Shown: one piece after another, positions 11,334 to 18,998 of the stretch
How positions within the stretch are numbered: the first letter of the stretch is position 1
Layout of the letters: each line of letters starts with the position of its first letter
From: Diphasiastrum complanatum
Lineage: Eukaryota > Streptophyta > Lycopodiopsida > Lycopodiales > Lycopodiaceae
NCBI GenBank assembly: GCA_029204225.1
Contig: CM055108.1
Coordinates: forward strand, 15,400,722 to 15,464,721
Direction: 5' to 3'
Length of the DNA: 64,000 bases
Notes under the pieces: model-generated
Told to the model about the DNA's origin: nothing
The model's input: the letters and a program-made list of their open reading frames with translations, nothing else
Database searches by the model: none
Program-made: the position numbers and the translations under genes

Positions 11334-11572
11334 GGGGAATCACAAAAAGTCTAGCAAATTCGGGATTCACAAAAAAGTCTAGCAAATTGGGGAATCACAA
11401 AAAGTCTAGCAGATTTGGGATTCACAAAAAGTCTAGCAGATTGGAAAATTACAAAAAGTCTTGCAGATTGGGGAATCACAAAAAGTCTAGCAGATTTGGG
11501 ATTCACAAAAAGTCTAGCAAATTTGGGAATCACAAAAAGTCTAGCAGATTTGGCAATCACAAAAAACTAGGG
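11334..11572. repeat. 27-bp minisatellite, about nine units
   Basis: Tandem imperfect copies of GGGAATCACAAAAAGTCTAG plus about 7 more bases. Units alternate between GGGAATCAC and GGGATTCAC starts, hinting at a 54-bp higher-order period. Because 27 is a multiple of three, both strands stay open and give 9-residue peptide repeats (SARLFVIPK on the minus strand). I treat those as by-products and not as genes. Confidence 0.88.
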
Positions 11573-11634
11573 GTTTTGGGGATTCACGCCCAATTAGACA
11601 AGAGAAGAAAGGAGAAGCCTCTGCCCCTCTACAT

Positions 11635-13264
11635 TTGATGAGTGTGGTAGGAGAGCCCCTGGCATCTACGATGCCAGTATTCATTCAAACAAAAGCCCAG
11701 AAGAGAAAAGAAAAAGAGCCATCCAAAACTGCTACCACTAGTCCTACTAGTAAATGTTCATGTTTCTTATACGTAGGTGAATACCCCAACCCCATAGTCG
11801 AGCAAGGTAACTTTATGAGAATGAAGGAGTGGGTGAAAAAATCCCAAGCCCTAGATCAAGCTAGAGAGGTAGCCTGAGAGCAAGATCAACATCAATCTAA
11901 TGGCGCTAACGATCAATGGCCCACCACTTCCCCTCACTTCCTAGTGAATCCTAGATTATTGCAGTTCATCCATGAGAGGGGACAAAATGCAAACGAGCAT
12001 TCTAGTTTCGAAGTCCCTTTCCATAGCAAGAAAGAAGCATAATACCATACCGATGTCCTAGTCGATCTATTGAGAGATGTTAGAATGCCCGTAGGCACCT
12101 TACTCAAGATGCATCCGACCCTTTGGGAAGGATTGAAGACTTATATAGATAGACCAGGCAGTGAAAAACTAGAAGTGCACCCTACAAATCTGGTGCCAAA
12201 TGAAGAAGTAGAGAAATCACAACCAGTCCACCAAGTAGGAGTGGTTTGGGAGAAGGATGCCAAACACATGACAATCCCAATCACACATCGTGGATTTTCA
12301 AAAGAATCAGCCATAGTCGATGGAGGATCAGGAGTGAATATTATATCCTCCAAACTTTACCATGAATGGGGACTTACTTATATGGTAAGTGCTCCTTTTA
12401 CGATTAGACTAGTTGAACAGTCTAGTGTGAAGTTCTTGGGCATAGCCAATGATGTGCATACTAAAGTAGCCAAAATTTGTTTTGTGCTAGATTTCGTAGT
12501 CCTGGACTTATCGGATTCTCCTCAATCCTATAGTGTCCTGCTAGGTAAATCGTGGCTCCAAACGTCACAAGCTCTTCACGACTGGAGACAGAACCATATT
12601 GTGCTGCAAAATCGCGATTCCACAGTGAAGATCGATCCTGATACCTGGATTACCAAGCCAACAAACCAGTGAGCCATGGTTTCAAGCTCTGCTACTACCA
12701 TCCACTCTGACGAAGAATCAGATGACGGACGTCGATGGAGGAGGATTGTCATACATGATGATTTGCAAAACGATGTGGTAAACTGGACCGAGGCCTTAGC
12801 CACAATCAATTGTCTTCAATTTGACGTTTTGTCAGATGAGCAATCTCTCAAGCAAAGGTCAGCTATTGACCCATTTTCCAATGAGGACAATATCTCTATC
12901 AAGAGATTAGAAAGACCAGCGAAAAAATCTAGCGAGGGCCATCAAGATTCTGTTTTACTTTTTGTGATGAGCCCAAAGGATATAACCCAGGAACCGCTAC
13001 AAGGAGTATGCAGTGAAAAGAAAATTGAAGTTCTTCATGTGTTCACCTTGGAAGAAGGTTGAGAGTATGAGGATGAGGATATTCTTTGAATGTTGATCCT
13101 GACTATTTCGAGCTCGCGCCGAAAGCCCGAGACACTAGATCCACAAGAGTCTCTAGTGAACGCAGATCTCATTGAAACCGCAGAGCCTCACAAGGCAATG
13201 TTGTTGTAGGCCGAATGGATACAGTGATTGATGGATCCTATAACTATTGATGATTTCCTCCCAT
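11635..13264 (+). pseudogene. GYP-3 gag C-terminus and aspartic protease (left part)
   Basis: The protease would cleave the gypsy polyprotein. Its active site is AIVDGGSGVNIISS near 12310-12350 (the D-[S/G]-G type seen in gypsy proteases), with the later hydrophobic LLGKSWL segment near 12540. A linker continues through 12676-13062 after a stop, and on to 13264 with stops. The frame reaches DFLPL at 13264 and appears to continue as MENV at 22018 once DTE-2 is excluded. The 11579-11634 bases also belong to this element. Confidence 0.72.
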
Positions 13265-13266
13265 TA

Positions 13267-13298
13267 GGGCCGTTTTTGGACTCAAAAAAAGCCTCTTC
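13267..13298 (+). repeat. DTE-2 left terminal inverted repeat
   Basis: GGGCCGTTTTTGGACTCAAA and onward to GCCTCTTC. It pairs with the reverse complement of 21982-22014 with only a few mismatches. It is also partly self-complementary (GGCC..TTTTTG against CAAAAA..GCC). A TA lies directly outside (13265-13266). Confidence 0.78.
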
Positions 13299-13739
13299 AC
13301 TAATTATAATTAGTGTTAATGATGACACGTGTCCCAATAAAATATTGACAACTAAGAGGGAATGGTCCATATGACATGGCAAATTCAATGGTGCAGATTA
13401 AATCAAGTGTGGGCCCACAAAGTACACCTCTAACATTAACCCTAGATAAAGCAATAACTATGCCTACAAGTTAACATCAACTAGCCTGTCTATCTACTAG
13501 CAGCCTTATCCTAAGTGAGCCTAGTCCTTATTTCAAATTTTGAATGTTCACAAGCTCATAGCTCTCATCTCTCTCTCTCTCTCTCATTTTGTAGTCTCTC
13601 TCTAAACGACCTCTCTCTCTCTCTCTCTCTCTCATTCTATATACTCCACAAAATATTCTATTTTTTTTATTTTGGTTCACCTTATCTGAAGATCTACACA
13701 CTATTTCGCATATCCTATATTATCATTACATCATCCATT
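13299..13739 (+). promoter_or_regulatory. DTE-2 left subterminal region and probable promoter
   Basis: Contains an AT-rich subterminal segment shared with the right end, then two (CT)n tracts (about 13567-13585 and 13611-13633) and CTATATAC at about 13637, roughly 100 bp before the ATG at 13740. Pyrimidine patches near a TATA-like box are typical of plant core promoters. Function is inferred. Confidence 0.4.
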
Positions 13740-14096
13740 ATGGCCTCTTCTCAATCAAGGAAGCCCAAGAATCAACTAGCTTCCATTGTTGCACACATCA
13801 AAGATTCCAATGAGCATTGGGTGCCCCATACATTTTCAACTTTTCACTGGGTTTACATGCAACCATCAGGCAAAGGAACTCACAAGGTTGCAAAGAGGAA
13901 GCGAAACAACCAAGACTACCATTGGGAAGGAAGGATCCATGAATTCAAGATCGACCAAAATGGCGAATACCTTGCAAATGTGCAACATGTATACATGCGT
14001 CGAGATATTTTATTGGATGTGGCTGTTGCTGATAGAACCATACAGTCACATTGTGGGTCTCACCTCTTTTATTCTTGTGTTAACTATTATGTTTGA
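13740..14096 (+). CDS. BAH-domain-like protein (DTE-2 cargo)
   Basis: The ATG sits in a good context (ATTATGGCC) and opens MASSQSRKPK. The stretch HWVYMQPSGKG, then a basic KRKRNNQDY, then HWEGRIHEFKIDQNGEYLAN and VQHVYMRRDI has the spacing of a bromo-adjacent homology domain, where a GRI.EF strand is followed by a V.W.YR..D strand. BAH domains read histones and nucleosomes in silencing and replication proteins. After ADRTIQSHC the frame becomes low-quality and probably enters an intron (acceptor GGTGTAG at 14150), so this may be the first exon of a longer gene continuing at 14151. The BAH call is motif-level only. Confidence 0.48.
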   Translation: MASSQSRKPKNQLASIVAHIKDSNEHWVPHTFSTFHWVYMQPSGKGTHKVAKRKRNNQDYHWEGRIHEFKIDQNGEYLANVQHVYMRRDILLDVAVADRTIQSHCGSHLFYSCVNYYV

Positions 14097-14150
14097 ATTA
14101 TTATTATGTCATTGTAATGGATAATAATGTTGCATTAATGTCTGGTGTAG

Positions 14151-15033
14151 ATGTCTTTCCTTCAAATAGCTTCGACTGGCAAAACGTGAAGTCCTTCACT
14201 AGAAAATTCTCCACCATACACGCCAAATATGGAGAACTAATATATGGTGGGTTGGCATCCTCTGTCCTGATCAAAATGGACATTTTCTTTTACGATCACA
14301 TGTACGAAGTTCCAAAAAAAAACTTTGGCCAAGGCAAATTAGCACCAATTTCTGAGCGTGCGATCAATTCTCACGAGTGGCCATATGTTGACCAACTGAC
14401 TATTGAATTAACGAAGAGGCAACTTCTCAAAGAGATTACTGGTAATATGAAGCCAACATTCGGATCCAAACGAGTCTACACTAGCATCTCTGTGCCGATC
14501 ATCGTATTTGTTGCCATATTTAAGGCGGTCCCCTTTAGGAAAACAAACACGATGTGGGCATGGAAAGCAACAGAATCATCACTGTTGGATAACATATTTG
14601 TCGCATGGGATTCAAAGGAAATGGAGCATAAAGGAGATTTGATAAGGTGTAAGCTCTCTTGTGAAACAATGACCATAAGGTATCATATTTCACGTCAAAC
14701 ATGCTCCTTAAGTTTCATCTATAGGTGATATAAGTTTGGTCATGGCTGATGGGACCCTCTGGACGCGGAGACGAATCAGCAAGAAGTGGAGATATCCATA
14801 CATTTGCCCCATGATGAAATACGAGAAATTCATATAAATAAGGAGTGCAGCCTAGAAGATCTTCGGCATATACTTGGATTGACTTTTGTTGATGTGCTAG
14901 TAGATTTTGTCTTCACTCATAATGGACAAAATGTGAGTCCGTAATTTCCATCAGATTCTTGAATTTTAAATAGTAATGTTGAATAAATATAGGATTATTA
15001 ACTTTGTGTCTGGTTTCGTAGATACGGAGATGA
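14151..15033 (+). CDS. Unknown DTE-2 protein A (possible continuation of the BAH-like gene)
   Basis: The open part begins after a GGTGTAG acceptor: DVFPSNSFDWQNVKSF, later ELTKRQLLKEI and VPIIVFVAIF. A further exon (about 14750-14935) reads EIREIHINKECSLEDLRHIL then GLTF, and ends at a good donor (AAT|GTGAGT). After an acceptor TTTCGTAG near 15021 the frame stops within three codons. Two segments resemble the minus-strand protein B at 17218-18658: ELTKRQL against ELTKDQL, and EDLRHILGL against HDLQHILGL followed by HNG in both. No known domain recognised. Exon limits are tentative. Confidence 0.42.
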
Positions 15034-15426
15034 GTCGAAAAAGATCATGAATGTGTTCCATTTTTACAAACAGGGACATTAGGAGTCCAATGGGAATAAA
15101 GGATTTAATCTAATGGAAAATAGAAAACACAATTAGTTAGTTGTGTTTTGACTCTATTCTAATATATTTGGTTACGTTTCGACTTTACTTTTGCGTTGTC
15201 ACATTTTATATGACTGTTACTACATTTGTGGATGTCCAAGGTTGAAACTTGTTAGGGTTTAAATCATTTAGTGATATGCATTTTAATACTATTATTAGTT
15301 TTCTTCGAAGGTTTTCGCTAACTAGCAATTAGGATTTTTACTCATGAGCATAGACGAGAACATACTATATTTGGAAAAGAGGCCAAAACTTTTATAGGGA
15401 CACTTACTAAAAATAGAACCCTTCAC
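15034..15426 (+). other. Intergenic stretch upstream of the H3-like gene
   Basis: About 390 bases with no coding signal; it would hold the 3' end of protein A and the upstream promoter of the H3-like gene. Confidence 0.4.
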
Positions 15427-15434
15427 TATATAAG
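15427..15434 (+). promoter_or_regulatory. TATA box of the H3-like gene
   Basis: TATATAAG followed about 30-40 bp later by a pyrimidine-rich TCATTTCTCCACTTCATCCC, a plausible start site. The first ATG is at 15549, giving a leader of about 90 nt. Confidence 0.5.
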
Positions 15435-15548
15435 GGTGCTTGGGTCCTCATTTCTCCACTTCATCCCTTGAGTGTCAGAGTCTCAGTTTTTTTAAATTCT
15501 TTGTTTTTCATCTCTCGTGTTTTCTGATACGTTTTCAAAGGCTAACCA

Positions 15549-16756
15549 ATGTCGGAGGAAATGGCACGGACAAAACAAATGGCTAGAGATTCCAGAGTGA
15601 CTGCATTGCTCCATAGGGATGCACTAGCCACCCTCGATGAGAGAGAGAGACGAGAGAGTAGAAGCAGGAGTAGGAGTCGCAGCCCTATAGCGTCTTAGGA
15701 GGATCCGGCCACTCAGCATGAAGCTGAGGAGGACATGGCCCATAAAGCAGCTGCACAGGAGGACCAGACTGAGCAGTAGCAGCAAGAAGACCAGCAGCGG
15801 CAGGAGGACAAGCAGCAGCAGCAGCTACCACGAGGAAAAAGCCCTTCCCCGATGGCAACTGAGCGGGAGGAAACAATGAAGTTCCTAGATGAGGAGCTTG
15901 CAGCATCAGGTGAGTTGCCGGTTCTGAATGATTCTTCGACCCATTTCCACCAACAATGGTCATGGACACATCAAATTTAGGCATATCGGGGGACACCACA
16001 CCCACCGTGTCACCTCCAAGTCACGGCCCGGTGATGGGTCCGATGATGTCGTTACTGGTGGGTGGTTCTGATGAGGGCACCCCAATGTCGCACACAACAA
16101 GGATGAAGCAGAAGGCGACCCATAGATGGTCAGAGAGAGGAGCACATGAGCGAAAAAGAAAAAATCCTCGCAAGGCAGGCTCTACATCAAAGCGACGGAA
16201 CCCTGCAGCTCAGCAGCCATCACCACTGCCCACACCGCCAACATCGCCTCCACCTCCACCGCCTCCGCCCCCACCGCCTCCACCGCCTCCACCGCCACCT
16301 CCACCACCACCACCTCCACCACCACCTCCACCACCGCCACCGCCTCCAAGTTCTGTCGCAGCTGGCCCAAGTAGGACCGTAGAGCGTGGCAGGTCGGCCC
16401 CTTGTGCAGCACCATGGGCTGGAAAGGAGCTCGGCAGGATGTAGCCACCACCTTTTCGACTGCGTAAAAAGCATAGGATCGCAAAGTGGCTCCAGGATAT
16501 ACGGAGCTATCAGAAGTCCGTAAAATTTTTGATCCCTAGGGCCCCTTTTGTGAGGCTTGTAAAAGAAATAGTCCATGAATTTTCCTTGGGGAACAGAGTT
16601 ACGGCAGATGCGGTGTCCGCAATACAAGAGTCTGCAAAAATGTACCTAACGCAGCTCTTTGAGGACTCATTTTTGTGTGCAGTGTACGGGAAGAGAGTCA
16701 CAATACTCCCGAAGGATCTCCACCTATCTAGAAGGCTAAGGAGAGAGCACAATTAA
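15549..16756 (+). pseudogene. Histone H3-like protein with ARTKQ tail and polyproline linker, three in-frame TAGs
   Basis: The C-terminal part (about 16451-16756) reads as the H3 histone fold: DIRSYQKSVKFLIPRAPF (H3: EIRKYQKSTELLIRKLPF), RLVKEI, LFEDSFLCAVYGKRVTILPK and DLHLSRRLRRE. Loop 1 has canonical H3 length, unlike plant CENH3. The N-terminus is MSEEMARTKQMARDS; the ARTKQ-ARxS tail is recognisable, with K4 kept and K9 replaced by Asp. Next come RS repeats, an acidic Gln/Glu region, basic stretches and about 35-40 prolines. A 71-nt intron (15910-15980, CAG|GTGAGT ... TTTAG|G) joins the two parts in frame. TAGs at 15696, 15777 and 16442 interrupt an otherwise continuous frame. ATG at 15561 would place ARTKQ right after Met. 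Confidence 0.72.
16247..16347 (+). repeat. Proline-codon (CCN) tract
   Basis: A run of CCT, CCA, CCG and CCC codons encoding uninterrupted proline in the H3-like protein. The mixed third positions suggest either selection on the peptide or an old, mutated triplet expansion. Antisense ORFs here (Trp/Arg-rich and Val/Glu-rich) are shadows. Confidence 0.85.
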
Positions 16757-17217
16757 AAATATCATGTACATGATTTTATTTATAATATACTGAAGATTTG
16801 GTGTCAAGTATCTTGCAGAATTTCAAGTTATGTGAATGCATATTGTTGTGATTGAGTTTGATATCTGATTTCAGTACTGTTTATGTGAATGCAGTCATTT
16901 GAAAATTTTAGTATCATCTATGTGAATGCAGTGATTTAAAATTTTCAGTACTATGGGAATGGTAGTTTCTTTAACCATTTGTAGCTAAGATAGGTTTCCA
17001 TGTCGTGGCATGAAAATCACGCCAAGGCGCGACCAGGGGACGTTTAACCTGGTCAAACGGGCCCTGGTCGCGCCCTGGCGTGAAAATCACGCAGGTAAAA
17101 AAAGAAAAAAAATCTTTATTAGAAATAAAAAAATTCTAAATTCAATGAATAAGCACATCATATAATGACAACGGAAAATTAGGAGAGTCCTCAAGAAAAA
17201 GATGACAAAATCTTTAT
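16757..17217. other. Space between convergent DTE-2 genes
   Basis: Lies between the plus-strand H3-like gene and the minus-strand protein B. It holds short repeats of TATGTGAATGCAGT-like sequence (about 16825-16935) and a strong GC-rich hairpin (17018-17082). No coding signal. Confidence 0.5.
17018..17082. repeat. GC-rich hairpin between convergent genes
   Basis: The arm 17018-17038 (CACGCCAAGGCGCGACC...) pairs with 17062-17082 over 21 bp with one mismatch. The inner GTTT/AAAC can extend the stem. It is far more GC-rich than its surroundings. TGAAAATCACGC occurs on both sides in direct orientation (17011 and 17081). It could be a shared terminator, or a small foldback insertion. Confidence 0.72.
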
Positions 17218-18658
17218 TCACATTTGATTTATTTCCTTCAGAGAGGACTTCAGCTTCTCTGATGACAGTAATGGTTTTAACATTTCTAATGCTAATTTAG
17301 GAGCATCTCCCTCATCCTCATAAGGGCCAATTAAACCCGAGAGAATGAGCCGAGTCTCGAATCTAGGACAGAAATTATTCAAAACGGCTTTTCGGAGGAC
17401 ACAGTAAGCCTTTGGTGTTGACGGTGACAAGTCGAGCTCACCAATGTGCTTGGAGAGTGCTTTGCATTTAAGAAGCTCTGATTGTCCATCTAGGCTGTAC
17501 TTGTTGCTGAAGCAAAAAATAAAGTTGTTGGGCAAGTTCTCAATGCCAGAGTTTCTGCTTCAACTTTCTCCCGAGCGCCACCCCTTCGCATTGCAAATGC
17601 ATCAAGCTCCACTGCGTCTTGCATTTGGTTCAAATTATTGCAAAATGAGTATAATGAAGACAAACAAACATAACAAACACACGCAAGTTGAATTGTTGGG
17701 TCAGACTTGCCTCGGTGCCTTCATCAATGTCTTCGATTTGCGCAAGGTCAATTCCTTTGCCTTTGTACTTCACGTCAGCAGTTTTCCCTTCGAGTACCTC
17801 AAATGGCCTCGTTTGAACTGGTGGTGGTTGAAGAGTTTTCAATTGACAAAGCACTCTTGCCAGTGCTTGCTCGGTGGTGTCCGTGTCATGCCCGATCAGC
17901 TTCTCATACGTGTCGTCGGGCTGGGTGTGGTCGAAAGTGGAACTGCCATTATGCAAATTTACCAATGCTGCCAACATCTCATCTTCTCGCAAGCCGAGAA
18001 TATGTTGCAAGTCATGCATGAACACATACTCCTGCCCATCAATGATGATTGGAGCAAGGCCATGGATTCGAAGCACGACATCATCGGACTCATCTATATC
18101 TTCTGGATCCGCTGATGTGGATGCACCTGTTGCCTCTTGCACAGCCAAGACTACTTTGTGCTCCGCAGATAAATCTTCCTCTTCACCCGGGTCGTTCATC
18201 TCGTTTAGCTGTTCACTAGGATTGTGTTTGTTGCTGGCCACAGTCGCTGGAAACTCATTAAGCAAAAAAATAACAGTAATCTCACTGGATAGAAACTTCT
18301 TTCCTACACTTTCAAGATCAAAAGTTTTCAGTTGATCCTTGGTCAGCTCCAAGTAGTGATCGTTACCCAAGTGACTAATAAATCTGTTGAGACGAGCGAT
18401 AAAGGGTCTATCTCCTTTCCATATATAACTAAGCAAGTTATATGGAATCCACATGATAGTTGAGCCAGGAATTTGTATGGCATAAGGCTTCAAAGTTTCA
18501 TCTATATACTCACTCACGTACGTGAATGCATCCGTATTAGCCCGTAGAGTGGCAAGCGTGTCTATTCTACCGGTAAACATACAATAAATATGATCTAACT
18601 GATCTAAAAACTCTGTGGGGGCTAGCAAATTGGCCAACTCTATTTTAGGGGACGACAT
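17218..18658 (-). CDS. Unknown DTE-2 protein B (acidic, multi-exon)
   Basis: The ATG at 18658 opens MSSPKIELANLLAPTEFLDQ and the frame stays open to about 17700. An N-terminal helical region (YAIQIPGSTIMWIPYNLLSY, ELTKDQLKTFDLESVGKKF) is followed by an acidic Glu/Asp stretch, then YVFMHDLQHILGLREDEM, and a KGKGIDLAQIEDIDEGTEA tail. A likely GC-AG intron (GAG|GCAAGT, near 17710) leads to a short exon around 17610-17550 and a last exon (17535-17218) ending LKEINQM. No family recognised. It resembles protein A (14151-15033) around ELTK.QL and L.HILGL....HNG, so the element may carry two diverged copies of one gene in opposite orientation. Confidence 0.5.
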
Positions 18659-18842
18659 TGTTATACAACTAAGAACACTAATTGACCAGCAAACTAGTAG
18701 TCTAATTGAACAAGACAAGCTAAATTACAAGGAAAGAAATTTCAACAAAGTAAGAAGTGACAACAAAATGAAAACCCCCACTCTTACATAGAGGGACGTG
18801 TTTCCAAAAATAGATATGACTATAAAACCAAATAAAATAATT

Positions 18843-18851
18843 TCTATTTAT
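18843..18851 (-). promoter_or_regulatory. Possible TATA box for protein B
   Basis: TTATAAATAG on the minus strand, about 185 nt upstream of the ATG at 18658. The stretch between is AT-rich and non-coding. Confidence 0.35.
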
Positions 18852-18998
18852 AACAACAATCCAATTCGGCAGTAATATTTATCACAAAGGAATATTTGAA
18901 TTACAATTCAACATAAATTGTTTCTATTCCATCTCATCAGTTTCCGTAGTTTCTCTAGTGCTATTTTCCAAGACATTGGATGTTGGTGTCCTCGACAT

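Noticed and set aside
11334-11572. CRISPR array
   Set aside because: Repeats are directly adjacent with no unique spacers, in a plant nuclear context.
15696-15779. Reassigned TAG codon or RNA editing
   Set aside because: Nuclear land-plant genes do not reassign TAG, and U-to-C editing is known from organelles. Cytosine deamination is a simpler explanation.
16182-16627. Antisense frames rich in Trp/Arg and Val/Glu across the polyproline tract
   Set aside because: They are the reverse reading of CCN codons in the H3-like gene and have no start context or homology.
16451-16756. Centromeric histone CENH3
   Set aside because: Loop 1 has canonical H3 length and the LFED..LCA..(K)RVT and PKD..L segments are closer to standard H3; the N-terminus has the ARTKQ tail. 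CENH3 from plants has a longer loop 1.
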